Part shown: positions 31,449 to 40,619 of the stretch, one piece after another
Layout of the letters: the number at the start of each line of letters is the position of its first letter
How positions within the stretch are numbered: the stretch's first letter is position 1
Assembly (NCBI RefSeq): GCF_025165795.1
Contig: NZ_JAJAGO010000004.1
Coordinates: forward strand, 372,001-436,000
DNA length: 64,000 bases
From: Streptomyces gossypii
GTDB taxonomy: Bacteria; Actinomycetota; Actinomycetes; Streptomycetales; Streptomycetaceae
Reading direction: 5' to 3'
Position numbers and translations under genes: made by a program
The notes under the pieces: generated by a model
What the model was told of the DNA's origin: nothing
Databases searched by the model: none
Seen by the model: the letters and a program-made list of their open reading frames with translations, nothing else

Positions 31449-32759
31449 TCAGCTTCTGGTATGACCGTCACCGGTCACCACGTACTTCGTCGAGGTGAGT
31501 TCCGGCAGCCCCATGGGCCCGCGTGCATGCAGTTTCTGGGTGGAGATCCCGATTTCGGCACCGAAACCGAACTCACCGCCGTCCGTGAACCGCGTCGAGG
31601 CGTTGACGATCACCGCGGTGGAATCGACCAATGCGGTGAAACGGCGCGCGGCAGCGGCGTCCCGGGTGACGATCGCCTCGGTGTGCCCGGAGGACCACTG
31701 CCGGATGTGCGCGACGGCGGCGTCCAGCGAGGGCACCACGGCGGCGGCGATGTCGTAGGAGAGGTACTCGGTGCCCCAGTCCTCCTCGGTCGCCGGTTCG
31801 ACCCCGGCGCTGTCCTCGGCCCCGGCGCCGGCCCGCTGCCACGCCTCGTCGCCGTGCACGGTCACCCCCGCCTCCCGCAGCGCGGCCAGCGCGCGGGGCA
31901 GGAAGGCGTCCGCGACGCCGGCGTGCACCAGCACGGTCTCGGCGGAGTTGCAGACGCTCGGACGCTGGGCCTTGGAGTTCACCAGGATGTCGACGGCCAT
32001 GCCGAGGTCCGCACCTTCGTCGACGTACACATGGCAGTTGCCCACGCCGGTCTCGATGACGGGCACGGTCGACTCCTCCACGACCGTCCTGATCAGCGAG
32101 GCTCCGCCACGCGGGATCAGCACGTCGACAAGCCCGCGCGCCCGCATCAGCTCCCGGACCGAATCCCGGCTCTCCCCCGGCACCAGCTGCACCGCGTCGG
32201 CGGGCAGCCCGGCACCCGCGATCGCGTCCCGCAGGACGCCGACCAGCGCGGTGTTCGAGGCGTACGCGGAGGAGGAGCCGCGGAGCAGTACCGCGTTCCC
32301 CGACTTCAGGCAGAGGGCGGCGGCGTCCACGGTGACGTTGGGGCGTGCCTCGTAGATGATGCCGATGACGCCGAGCGGCACCCGGACCTGGCGCAGCTCC
32401 AGGCCGTTGGGCAGCGTCGAACCACGCACGACCTCACCGACCGGGTCGGGCAGCCCCACCACCTTCCGTACGTCGGCGGCGATGGCCGCGAGGCGCTCGG
32501 CGGTCAGGGTCAGCCGGTCCACCAGGGAGTCCGGGATCCCCGCGGCGCGCGCCCTGGCGACGTCCTCGCCGTTGGCCGCCACGATCTCCCCGGTACGGGC
32601 CACCAGCGCGTCGGCGACGGCCAGCAGCGCGGCGTCGCGTGCCGTGCGCGGCAGAGGCGCCAGCTCGGCGGCGGCCTCCTTCGCGCGGCGGGCGGTCGCG
32701 GTCACGGGTGTCGGGACGTCGGACACGGGCCCGGTGGCGGGCGGTGCGCTGGAGCTCAT
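31449..32759 (-). CDS. proA: gamma-glutamyl phosphate reductase
   Basis: 436 residues from the ATG at 32757-32759. It reduces gamma-glutamyl phosphate to the semialdehyde in proline synthesis. Aldehyde-dehydrogenase-fold signatures include [21 protein letters not shown] and LLRGSSSAY. The catalytic Cys is in [14 protein letters not shown]. The C-terminal [21 protein letters not shown] is family-specific. A roughly 15-residue Ala/Gly insertion ([12 protein letters not shown]) is unusual. proB is nearby but separated by one gene and a 377-bp gap. Confidence 0.97.
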   Translation of the reverse strand: MSSSAPPATGPVSDVPTPVTATARRAKEAAAELAPLPRTARDAALLAVADALVARTGEIVAANGEDVARARAAGIPDSLVDRLTLTAERLAAIAADVRKVVGLPDPVGEVVRGSTLPNGLELRQVRVPLGVIGIIYEARPNVTVDAAALCLKSGNAVLLRGSSSAYASNTALVGVLRDAIAGAGLPADAVQLVPGESRDSVRELMRARGLVDVLIPRGGASLIRTVVEESTVPVIETGVGNCHVYVDEGADLGMAVDILVNSKAQRPSVCNSAETVLVHAGVADAFLPRALAALREAGVTVHGDEAWQRAGAGAEDSAGVEPATEEDWGTEYLSYDIAAAVVPSLDAAVAHIRQWSSGHTEAIVTRDAAAARRFTALVDSTAVIVNASTRFTDGGEFGFGAEIGISTQKLHARGPMGLPELTSTKYVVTGDGHTRS

Positions 32760-32900
32760 GCCGGGCAGCTTACGACCTGCCGCCCGGGTGACGGGCGCGC
32801 CGTCCGCCTCTGTTCCACCATGCGGACGGGGCGCCTGGAAATCGCTCCGGAGCACTGCGCCGGAGGCATCGCGCCGGGCGCCTCAGAACGGCCCGGCGCC

Positions 32901-33371
32901 TCAGAACGGGTGCACGCCGACCGGCGTCGCCGGTGCCGGCCCGAACCCCTGCTCGATCCGCTGGTGGTACGTCTCCCGGCCGATGACCTCCAGCCCCACG
33001 ATCTCCCACGGCGGCAGGCTGGCCGAGGAACGGTGCTCGCCCCACAGCCGCAGCGCCACGGCCGCCGCGTCATGCAAGTCCCGCGCCTCCTCCCAGTACC
33101 GGATCTCGGCATGGTCGTTGGCATAGCGGCTGGTCAGGAGGAAGGGATGGTCGTGCGCGAGCTGCTCGAGCGCCTGCCGTACCTCCCGCAGCGGAGCCTC
33201 CGCGCCCGCGACACTGAGAGTGATGTGCCACAGCCGGGACACCTCACGCTCCGCCGTGGCGCCGCCGGGCTCGGGCCCGGCCCAGCCCCCGGCCCCCTCG
33301 TCGGGCCGGGTCCGGCGGGCTCCCCCGTTCCGCTGGGGAGACCCCATCTCGACGCTGGCCAGTCGTCTCAC
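32901..33371 (-). CDS. conserved hypothetical protein between proA and proB
   Basis: 156 residues. The start is the GTG at 33369-33371 because AGGAGGG sits 5 nt upstream; an earlier in-frame start is less likely. After a 45-residue disordered N-terminus comes LWHITLSVAGAEAPLREVR, a likely strand-helix, then HPFLLTSRYANDHAEIRYWE and the conserved ending EVIGRETYHQRIEQGFGP. It looks like a small ferredoxin-like fold. I recall homologues in the same position in other Streptomyces; no function is known to me. Confidence 0.78.
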   Translation of the reverse strand: MRRLASVEMGSPQRNGGARRTRPDEGAGGWAGPEPGGATAEREVSRLWHITLSVAGAEAPLREVRQALEQLAHDHPFLLTSRYANDHAEIRYWEEARDLHDAAAVALRLWGEHRSSASLPPWEIVGLEVIGRETYHQRIEQGFGPAPATPVGVHPF

Positions 33372-33748
33372 CGGAGCCCTCCTGGAGTGGTGCCGAAGTG
33401 ATGTGGGTGCCGCGATGGCGGTGCCGCGCCTGTCCGTACCGGGGCCGGCCCGCCCATGTGGCCTCCCACACAAAGTTGACCAGTCCGCGAGCGACCGCGT
33501 GGCGTTTTTGCCGAAGGTGTACGCCCAAAGGCCGGACTTTCACCACCGCCGCCCTCCCGCGACGGTCGCGAGGGGCACCTGTCGCCTCCCGCGACAGAAC
33601 GCTCGGCGCCGCGTCCGGCAGGACTGTCCGCGCAGGTCCTGCGACGGTGCGACGCCTGGCACGGCCATCCGCCGCGTCGCCGCCTCGCGCGAGTACGGCC
33701 GTGAGCGCGGCGGACCCCGCGAGGCAGGCGGGACTTCTCCAACACGCC
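33372..33748. other. 377-bp gap downstream of proB containing a proB-like 27-bp patch
   Basis: No convincing gene. Bases 33472-33498 on the minus strand encode AVARGLVNF, identical to ProB C-terminal residues encoded at 33869-33895. They match at 22 of 27 nt, with all differences synonymous, so this looks like a decayed proB 3' end. A GTCGCG / CGCGAC hairpin (33565-33570 with 33590-33595) could terminate proB. The rest shows no structure I can assign. Confidence 0.5.
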
Positions 33749-34846
33749 CTAGGAACGCAGCAGCACCAGGTCGTCCCTGTGGACAACCTCGCGCTCGTAC
33801 GCGGGCCCCAGCTCCCGTGCCAGATCACGGGTCGAGCGGCCGATCAGCCGGGGGATCTCGCGGGCGTCGAAGTTCACCAGGCCCCGCGCGACCGCCCGGC
33901 CCCGCACGTCCCTCAGCTCCACCGGATCGCCCGCCACGAACTCGCCCTCCACCTCCGCGATCCCTGCGGGCAGCAGCGAGCTGCGCCGCTCCACCACCGC
34001 CTGCACCGCCCCGTCGTCGAGGACGAGCGCGCCGCGCGGCTCCGAAGCGTGCGCGAGCCACAGCATCCGGTCGGCCGCGCGGCGGCCCGTCGGGTGGAAG
34101 AAGGTGCCGGTCGGGCCCCCGGCCAGGGCGTCACCAGCGTGTGTGGCGGCGGTGAGCACGACGGGGATACCGGCCGCCGCCGCGATACGGGCCGCCTCGA
34201 CCTTGGTCACCATGCCGCCGGTGCCGACCCCGGCCTTGCCCGCGCTGCCGATCTCGATCCCGGCCAGGTCGGCGGGCCCGGTGACCTCCGCGATCCGGGT
34301 CGTGCCCGGCGTGGCCGGGTTCCCGTTGTAGAGGCCGTCCACGTCGGAGAGCAGCACCAGCAGATCGGCCCGTACGAGGTGGGCGACCAGAGCTGCCAGC
34401 CGGTCGTTGTCCCCGAAACGGATCTCGTCCGTGGCGACGGTGTCGTTCTCGTTGACGACGGGGACGGTGCCCATGGCCAGCAGCTGGTCGAGGGTGCGGT
34501 ACGCGTTGCGGTAGTGCGCGCGGCGGCTGGTGTCGTCGGAGGTCAGCAGCACCTGCCCGACGCGGCGGCCGTAGCGGGCGAAGGAGGCCGTGTAGCGGGC
34601 GACCAGCAGCCCCTGTCCCACGCTGGCGGCTGCCTGCTGTCGGGCCAGGTCGCGTGGGCGGCGTTCCAGTCCGAGCGGGGAGAGTCCGGCCGCGATGGCG
34701 CCGGAGGAGACGAGCACGATCTCCTTGGCCTGGTATCTGGCCAGGGCATCCACCAGGGCGTCCACCCGGTCGGCGTCCAGTCCTCCGACTGCGGTGGTCA
34801 GGGAGGAGGAGCCGATCTTGACAACGATCCGGCGGGCCGCCGTCAC
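33749..34846 (-). CDS. proB: glutamate 5-kinase
   Basis: 365 residues from the GTG at 34844-34846; the frame stays open to 35071 but that part looks non-coding. It phosphorylates glutamate in the first step of proline synthesis. The amino-acid-kinase domain has VVKIGSSSLTT, LVSSGAIAAGLSPLG, VPVVNENDTVATDEIRFGDND and GTGGMVTKVEAA. A C-terminal PUA domain ends REVVHRDDLVLLRS. The enzyme is usually feedback-inhibited by proline. Confidence 0.97.
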   Translation of the reverse strand: MTAARRIVVKIGSSSLTTAVGGLDADRVDALVDALARYQAKEIVLVSSGAIAAGLSPLGLERRPRDLARQQAAASVGQGLLVARYTASFARYGRRVGQVLLTSDDTSRRAHYRNAYRTLDQLLAMGTVPVVNENDTVATDEIRFGDNDRLAALVAHLVRADLLVLLSDVDGLYNGNPATPGTTRIAEVTGPADLAGIEIGSAGKAGVGTGGMVTKVEAARIAAAAGIPVVLTAATHAGDALAGGPTGTFFHPTGRRAADRMLWLAHASEPRGALVLDDGAVQAVVERRSSLLPAGIAEVEGEFVAGDPVELRDVRGRAVARGLVNFDAREIPRLIGRSTRDLARELGPAYEREVVHRDDLVLLRS

Positions 34847-35223
34847 CTGCTGCCCCCGCCCCGGTGCTGACGCCGACCCGGCTCCTGACGCTGCTGCTGA
34901 CACTGACGTCCGTTCCTCTGCTCGCCGTTCGCCCCGGTGACCGGCCGAGTTGCCGCCGAACCGCATCCAAGTGCCGGTCACCGCAGGTAATCTATGCCAG
35001 TGGTCGGTGTGTGACGCATCCGTCCCGGCCTGTGGACACCAGTGAACCGGTCGGCACACGGTCTGCGACACGTATGGGGGTATTTGAAATGCTGTGGCTC
35101 ACAGAAAATTGTCACCGGGGCTGAGACCGTCATACGGTCAGTCGTCAGCACCTCACCTCACACATTCACGCCCCCCACAGTCACGTCAGGTCCCCGATCG
35201 TTCTCCTTCCAGGAGCCCAGCCC
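34847..35223. promoter_or_regulatory. divergent promoter region between proB and the TagF-like gene
   Basis: 377 bp without a gene of its own. On the minus strand TAGATT (34989-34994) could be a -10 element for proB. On the plus side AGGAGC at 35211 is the ribosome-binding site for the gene starting at 35224. Locally lower GC occurs around 35070-35115. No riboswitch or strong palindrome is seen. Confidence 0.35.
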
Positions 35224-37335
35224 GTGCCCTCTGCCGGCCTCTCCCCACGACGCGCTGTCCAGCTGACGGCGCTGCTCGCGCTGCTGGTGCTTTACTCCCT
35301 CCAGCTCGTGGGTGCCCTGCTGCCGAACGTGCCGGTCTTCGTCACGGCCTCGGCCGCGGGCCTCCTCCTCGATCTCTACCTCCAGCACAAGCAGGCAGGA
35401 CTGCTCGCCCTGCTGGGCAGAGTCCGCTTCGACGTCGTCACCCGCCAACTGCTCCGCGACATGCTCATCGTCGTCGGCCTGGTGCGGCTGCCGGACGTCG
35501 AGCGGGTGGAGGAGATGGGTGTCGTCCCGCTGCTGCTCGGCTGTTACGCCGCGCATTTCTTCTGCCAGGCCATGGCCGTGATGGTGCGCCGCAGCCGTAC
35601 GCTGCCGATCGTCACCCGGAACATCGACGCCTCCGGGCTGCGGCTGACCGCCGCCCCGCCGAGGCTGCTGCTGCGCCAGCCCAGCCGTCGGCTGCTGCGC
35701 TTCATGATCCCGGCGACTCTCGGCCTGCTGCTGACCGCCATGACCTCGCACCGGGGCTGGGCGCTGGCCGGGCTGTCGGTGACCCTGCTGCTCTCCGTGG
35801 GCGGCGCCGTCCACCTGATCGGCTGGCTGCTGCCGAAGAAGCGCACCGCGAACAGCGAGGAGGTGCTCGCCTGGCTGGACGGCTGGCTGGCCGACTACCG
35901 GCCGACGGTGGGCATGTACTTCTCCGGCGGCGCTTCCTCCGCCTACCAGGCGAACATGTGGCTGAGCACCCTCGCCTCACTGGACGGGCGCCCGCTGATC
36001 GTGCTCCGCGAGCGCTTCATGGTGCAGAAGATCGACGCAACGGACGTGCCGGTCATCTGCATCCCGAAGGTCGCCCACCTGATGCACCTCGAGCAGTCGA
36101 CGCTGAAGATGCTGCTGCACCCGGCGAACTCCGGCAAGACCTCCCAGGTACTGCGCATCCCCACCATCAAGCACGCCTTCACCAACCACGGTGAGAGCGA
36201 CAAGCTCTCCTCCTGCAACCCCTACGCCAAGGCTTACGACGAGGTCTGGGTCGCGGGACCGGCTGCGCGCGAGCGCTATCAGCTCGCCGACATCGGCGTC
36301 GACGACAAGGACGTCGTCGAGGTCGGACGCCCGCAGCTGGCGCCGATCCGGCCGTACGCGGGTCCGCCCTCGCCGGACGGCTTCACCACCGTGCTCTACG
36401 CCCCCACCTGGGAGGGCTGGACCAACGACCCGGGCAACACCTCGGTCATCCTGGCCGGGGAGAACATCGTCCGGGAACTGCTGGCCGACCCGGCGGTGCG
36501 GCTGCTCTACAAGCCGCACCCGATGACCGGATCCGTCGACCCCCGCGCCGGCGAGGCGAACAAGCACATCCAGGCGATGATCGCTGAAGCGAACGCGCAG
36601 CGCTCCGGCACCGTCCCCGGCCCGGAGGCCGCCGCCGAGCTGGCCCGGTGCGTCGCCGAGCTGGAGGAGCTGACCAGCACCGCCTTCCGCCGGAGCGTGG
36701 ACGAGACCGAGCGGATGCTGCTCCAGTCCAGCCCGGAAAGCGACCGCGCGGCGGCCGTGGAGACGGCCCGGCGGGCGTGGGAGGACGCGTACTGGGCATC
36801 GCTCCCCGCGTGGCAGCACCAGGTCATCACCAGCTCCCGGCCTGCCATCTACACCTGTTTCAACCAGGCCGATCTCCTGATCAGCGACGTCTCGAGTGTC
36901 GTCTCGGACTTCCTGACCAGCGAGAAGCCGTACGCGGTCGCGAACACCAGCGGGCTGGCCGAGGCCGACTTCAAGGCGGGGTTCCCGACCGTACGGGCCG
37001 CCACGATCCTGTCGCCGGAGGCGGTGGAGGTCCCGGCGCTGCTCTCCAGCGTCCGCAACCCGGCCGAGGACACCCTGGCAGCCGCCCGCGCCGACCTGAA
37101 GGGGCATCTGCTGGGGCCCTCGGACCCGCCCTCGCTGGTCCGCTTCAACCGCGCCGCCCTGGAGCTGTGCGCGGAGGCGGACGCCCGCAACGCACGGGCG
37201 GCAGCCCGTACGGCCTCGGAGATTCCGGGCCAGCGCGAGCTCAGCCACGCGGCGGAGGAGGCGGAGATGGAGTCCCTGCCTCCCGCCCCGGCACTCGAGG
37301 CGGCAGCCGATCCGGAGGACACCCTCATCGGCTGA
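35224..37335 (+). CDS. membrane protein with TagF-like CDP-glycerol glycerophosphotransferase domain
   Basis: 703 residues from a GTG with AGGAGC 8 nt upstream. The N-terminal ~215 residues hold about six hydrophobic helices. The soluble C-terminal domain has the polymerase-family signatures TVLYAPTWEGW, LLYKPHP and LISDVSSVVSDFLTSEKPYA. TagF-type enzymes extend poly(glycerol-phosphate) chains from CDP-glycerol. Fusion to a multi-helix membrane part and the nearby LCP gene suggest a wall phospho-polymer pathway such as the polydiglycosylphosphate of Streptomyces; that link is inference. An upright terminator follows. Confidence 0.87.
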   Translation: MPSAGLSPRRAVQLTALLALLVLYSLQLVGALLPNVPVFVTASAAGLLLDLYLQHKQAGLLALLGRVRFDVVTRQLLRDMLIVVGLVRLPDVERVEEMGVVPLLLGCYAAHFFCQAMAVMVRRSRTLPIVTRNIDASGLRLTAAPPRLLLRQPSRRLLRFMIPATLGLLLTAMTSHRGWALAGLSVTLLLSVGGAVHLIGWLLPKKRTANSEEVLAWLDGWLADYRPTVGMYFSGGASSAYQANMWLSTLASLDGRPLIVLRERFMVQKIDATDVPVICIPKVAHLMHLEQSTLKMLLHPANSGKTSQVLRIPTIKHAFTNHGESDKLSSCNPYAKAYDEVWVAGPAARERYQLADIGVDDKDVVEVGRPQLAPIRPYAGPPSPDGFTTVLYAPTWEGWTNDPGNTSVILAGENIVRELLADPAVRLLYKPHPMTGSVDPRAGEANKHIQAMIAEANAQRSGTVPGPEAAAELARCVAELEELTSTAFRRSVDETERMLLQSSPESDRAAAVETARRAWEDAYWASLPAWQHQVITSSRPAIYTCFNQADLLISDVSSVVSDFLTSEKPYAVANTSGLAEADFKAGFPTVRAATILSPEAVEVPALLSSVRNPAEDTLAAARADLKGHLLGPSDPPSLVRFNRAALELCAEADARNARAAARTASEIPGQRELSHAAEEAEMESLPPAPALEAAADPEDTLIG

Positions 37336-37354
37336 GCCGAAACCGCATCAGGCG

Positions 37355-37384
37355 GGGCGGCACCCGATTCCGAGGGTGCCGCCC
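37355..37384 (+). terminator. terminator after the TagF-like gene
   Basis: GGGCGGCACCC (37355-37365), 8-nt loop, GGGTGCCGCCC (37374-37384): an 11-bp perfect stem 20 bp past the stop. It is symmetric and may also serve the convergent flavin-reductase gene. Confidence 0.8.
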
Positions 37385-37460
37385 TTCCGCGTGACCGGCT
37401 GACCGCCGGGGCTGGTGGGTGGGACCGGCGGGTGGGGGTGGCTGGTGGATGAAGCCGGCG

Positions 37461-38540
37461 TCACAGCCCGTGGCGGCGGTCGCCGAGTACGCGCTCGGAC
37501 ACCTGGCGTTCCCGCTCCCGCGAGAAGCCTTCGCCTCCGCGGCGGGCGGCGACGGCGAGACGGGTTTCCTCGGCCATGAGGTCGGCGTTGATCGCTCCCG
37601 CGGCGCGGACTCCGGCGGCGGCGGAGCCGATCACCTGCTCGGTCACGCTGGCGACGTTGCCGGCCACCCAGACGCCCGCCACCTCCGTCTCCCCCGTGGC
37701 GTCGGCGGGGAGGTAGCTGCCGATCACCGTTCCGGCCCTCTCCTGCTCGACCGGCTCCAGGCCGAGCGCGGTCAGGAACCCGGCACGGCTGACGAACCTC
37801 GGGGCGACGGCCATGGCCTGACAGGGGACGACGGTGCCGGTGGCCAGGCGCACTCCGGCCAGCCGCCCGTCGGCCGCTTCCAGCGCGGTCACCTCGCCGT
37901 CCACCACCGCGATGCCGCGAGCGGCGAGCTGCTCGTACTCCTCATCGCCGGGCTCCGGGCCGGTGTGCAGGAACAACGTGACGTGTCCGCTCCACTGCCG
38001 CCACATCAGGGCCTGGTGCACGGCCAGCGGCCCGGTGCCCAGGATCCCGATCGCCTGATCGCGTACCTCCCATCCGTGGCAGTACGGGCAGTGCAGGATG
38101 TCGGTGCCCCACAGCTCGGCGAGGCCGGGAACCTTGGGCAGTTCGTCGACGAGCCCCGTGGTCACCAGCAGCCGCTTGCCGTGGACGGTGCTCTCGTCGG
38201 CGAGCCGGACGACGAAGCCTGCCGAGTCCCGTTCGGCGGATACGACGGTGCCCTCGTCGATACGTCCGCCGTAGGAGCGGACCTCGGCGCGCCCGTCGGC
38301 CAGCAGTGCGCCGGGCGCGACGCCCTCGCGGCCGAGATAGGTGTGGACTCCCGCAGCCGGGGCGTTGCGTGGCAGGCCGCTGTCGATGACGAGCACTGAG
38401 CGCCTTGCCCGCCCCAGGGTGAGCGCTCCGCTCAGACCTGCGGCTCCGCCGCCGATCACCACGACGTCATAGTGCCGCTGGGCGCCGTCCGGCTGTGGGT
38501 CGGGCAGGGGGGCCGGCTGCTGAATCTCTGATGTGTTCAT
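37461..38540 (-). CDS. FAD-dependent thioredoxin-reductase-like oxidoreductase
   Basis: 359 residues; ATG at 38538-38540 with GGAGGT 8 nt upstream. Rossmann FAD motif VVVIGGGAAGLSGALTLGRA near residue 27, and a redox-type CPYCHGWE near 175 in place of the CATC of true thioredoxin reductase. The NAD(P) site is GILGTGPLAVHQ and the second FAD segment VAGVWVAGNVAS. The CPYC-H-G-W group includes holothin/gliotoxin-type disulfide-forming enzymes and uncharacterised reductases. Divergent from the XRE-cupin regulator, its probable controller. Confidence 0.88.
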   Translation of the reverse strand: MNTSEIQQPAPLPDPQPDGAQRHYDVVVIGGGAAGLSGALTLGRARRSVLVIDSGLPRNAPAAGVHTYLGREGVAPGALLADGRAEVRSYGGRIDEGTVVSAERDSAGFVVRLADESTVHGKRLLVTTGLVDELPKVPGLAELWGTDILHCPYCHGWEVRDQAIGILGTGPLAVHQALMWRQWSGHVTLFLHTGPEPGDEEYEQLAARGIAVVDGEVTALEAADGRLAGVRLATGTVVPCQAMAVAPRFVSRAGFLTALGLEPVEQERAGTVIGSYLPADATGETEVAGVWVAGNVASVTEQVIGSAAAGVRAAGAINADLMAEETRLAVAARRGGEGFSRERERQVSERVLGDRRHGL

Positions 38541-38593
38541 GGGTGGTACCTCCGTTTCTGAGACCGACAATGCACACGCCATCCCCGACTTGA

Positions 38594-38618
38594 CAAAGTT
38601 CTTTGCCGTTGCGGCAAA
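38594..38618. promoter_or_regulatory. overlapping palindromes between the flavin reductase and XRE-cupin genes
   Basis: CAAAG-TT-CTTTG (38594-38605) overlaps TTTGCCG-TTG-CGGCAAA (38602-38618), both perfect inverted repeats. They lie just before the regulator start at 38626, with TTGACA (38590-38595) as a possible -35. This is the probable operator for the XRE-cupin protein. Confidence 0.55.
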
Positions 38619-38625
38619 TGGAGTC

Positions 38626-39240
38626 ATGAAGGACGACGATCAGCCCAACGGCAGCGACCAGCTCGCCCAGGCACTGAGCGCTGTCGGCCCGCGGCTTCGC
38701 TCCCTGCGGAAAGCGCGCGGCACCACGCTCACCGAGCTCAGCACCACCACGGGGATCTCGGTGAGCACCCTGTCGCGGCTGGAGGCTGGGCAACGCGAGC
38801 CCACGCTCAAACACCTGCTCCCCTTGGCGACAGCACACGGCGTCCCCCTGGACGAGCTGGTCGGCACCCAGACGGGTGACCCGCGCATCCACCCACGGCC
38901 CTTCACCCGCCACGGCCACACCTGGATCCCCCTGACCCGGCACCTCGGCGGTCTGCACGCCTACAAGCAGATTCTTCCCGCCCCGGAGGCCGGACGGGGG
39001 GCCATGCGGCCCGAGCAGGGCACGCACGAGGGGTACGAGTGGCTGTACGTGCTCTCCGGCCGCCTGTTGCTGGCCCTCGGCGAGCACGACCTCGTCCTCG
39101 CCGCCGGCGAGGCCGCCGAGTTCGACACCCGCATCCCCCACGGCATCGCCAACGCCGGGGACCGTCCCGTCGAATGGCTCGCCCTCTACGGGGCCCAGGG
39201 CGAACGCATGCACCTGCGGGCCCGCACCGCGGAGAGCTGA
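38626..39240 (+). CDS. XRE-family regulator with C-terminal cupin domain
   Basis: 204 residues. The ATG at 38626 is chosen because the upstream open frame runs through the palindromic operator; GGAG sits just before it. The helix-turn-helix reads RLRSLRKARGTTLTELSTTTGIS, then VSTLSRLEAGQREPTL. The cupin (about 110-200) has YEWLYVLSGRLLLALGEHDL and GEAAEFDTRIPHGIANAG. Such proteins sense a small metabolite and repress a neighbouring catabolic or redox gene, here presumably the divergent flavin reductase. Confidence 0.9.
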   Translation: MKDDDQPNGSDQLAQALSAVGPRLRSLRKARGTTLTELSTTTGISVSTLSRLEAGQREPTLKHLLPLATAHGVPLDELVGTQTGDPRIHPRPFTRHGHTWIPLTRHLGGLHAYKQILPAPEAGRGAMRPEQGTHEGYEWLYVLSGRLLLALGEHDLVLAAGEAAEFDTRIPHGIANAGDRPVEWLALYGAQGERMHLRARTAES

Positions 39241-39362
39241 ACTCCACCGGCCGATACCCCGGAGCTTCCGGCCGACCCGGCAGAAACCTCGCCGCCGCGT
39301 TCCTTGAGTGAAGGTGGCCGGAATGAGACGGTGAATCGCACTCTTCTGCGAGGAGTCTCATC

Positions 39363-40448
39363 GTGACAGCCACCCGGGCCATCGCCCGTGCCGTGTACGG
39401 TTCCCGCTTCGACCACGTCCCCTGGGCCCAGCGCGTCTACCTCAGGCCGGGGGAGAAACTCGCGAGAGAGCTGCAGTGGCAGCTGCGACTGCGCAGGTCA
39501 CCCGCCCTCTCGCTGGATGAGTACCGCTCGCGGACCACGGCCGGCCCGATCGAGGAGTTCATCACCTGCCATCTGTGCGGCGAGTCGCGGCAGCAGCCGC
39601 TCTTCGAGCCGACGGGCCGGAAGCCGAATGGCGAGAAAGCGTGGTCGTACCGCGTGGTGCGCTGCCCGTCCTGCGGGTTCCTCTACCGCAATCCCAACGT
39701 CCGGCCCGAGCGGCTGGGTGATCTGTACGCCAAGAACTACAGCAGCTTCCTGAGCGGCACCTACGCGGAGAACCGGCAGCGGCGCTACCGGCTGACCATG
39801 GACGCCTTCGCACCGGTCTTCACCAAGGGCAACGGCCGACGGCTCCTCGACTTCGGCTGCGGCTCCGGGCTGTTCCTCGAGCTGGCCGAACAGAGCGGGT
39901 TCGACGCGTACGGAGTGGACCTCTCCCCCGACTCCGTCGAGCAGGCCAACACGCGGCTGACCTCGGCCACCGCCCATTTCGGTGCGCCCGAGGACCTCCC
40001 CGAGATCGCCTCGGGGGGCTTCGACGTCATCACCCTGTGGTCGGTGCTTGCCCATCTGCCCAGCCCCCTCGAGGACTTCGCACGCTTCCGCCGACTGCTC
40101 GCCCCCGGCGGCGTACTGCTGATCCTCACCGTCAACGCGAGGTCGCTGCTGCTCAAGGCACACGGCGCCAGGTGGAGCGGCTTCACCAGGAACCATCTGA
40201 TGTTCTACTCCTCGGAGACGATGCCCGCGCTGCTCCGGCGTTCCGGGTTCGCGGGCGTGTCCTTCGCGCCCTTCTACGGCGACGGCATCGAGTCGGGCAC
40301 GCAGCCGATGCCCGAACGGCTCGACCGCCGCCTGCGCCGCGCGGTCGCCACCAGCGACGGCGGCAACATGCTGCGTGCGATGGCCTTCTCCGACGAGGAG
40401 GCGGTCAGCCGCTGGGGCGGCGGCCACCAGGTGCGGCGTCTCCGCTAG
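39363..40448 (+). CDS. class I SAM-dependent methyltransferase with N-terminal zinc-binding segment
   Basis: 361 residues from a GTG with GAGGAG about 8 nt upstream. After a 60-residue basic N-terminus comes a zinc site (CHLCGESRQ ... RCPSCGFLYRNP), then LYAKNY, typical of methyltransferases of the sugar/polysaccharide and natural-product type. The SAM site LLDFGCGSGLFLELAEQ is near residue 158, and ITLWSVLAHLPSPLEDF is motif IV/V. The substrate is unknown. Transcribed alone. Confidence 0.88.
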   Translation: MTATRAIARAVYGSRFDHVPWAQRVYLRPGEKLARELQWQLRLRRSPALSLDEYRSRTTAGPIEEFITCHLCGESRQQPLFEPTGRKPNGEKAWSYRVVRCPSCGFLYRNPNVRPERLGDLYAKNYSSFLSGTYAENRQRRYRLTMDAFAPVFTKGNGRRLLDFGCGSGLFLELAEQSGFDAYGVDLSPDSVEQANTRLTSATAHFGAPEDLPEIASGGFDVITLWSVLAHLPSPLEDFARFRRLLAPGGVLLILTVNARSLLLKAHGARWSGFTRNHLMFYSSETMPALLRRSGFAGVSFAPFYGDGIESGTQPMPERLDRRLRRAVATSDGGNMLRAMAFSDEEAVSRWGGGHQVRRLR

Positions 40449-40619
40449 GCACGTTCCTCCCTTTCCACCCTTCCTCCCTTCCCACTTCCTCACTCCGATG
40501 CGCTTGTGCCGCCGATTTTCGTCATGTGTGTGCATTGCCGGGGCGTACCCGCCTCATTACCGTCGGGTAACGCAATTCTGAACGGCCTCATCGTCAGAAT
40601 CTCCCCCAGGAGGGGCCGC

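Noticed and set aside
33244..33828. 194-codon minus-strand frame across the proA-proB gap
   Set aside because: It overlaps both the proB 3' end and the strongly supported gene at 32901-33371; only the short proB-like patch in it is meaningful.
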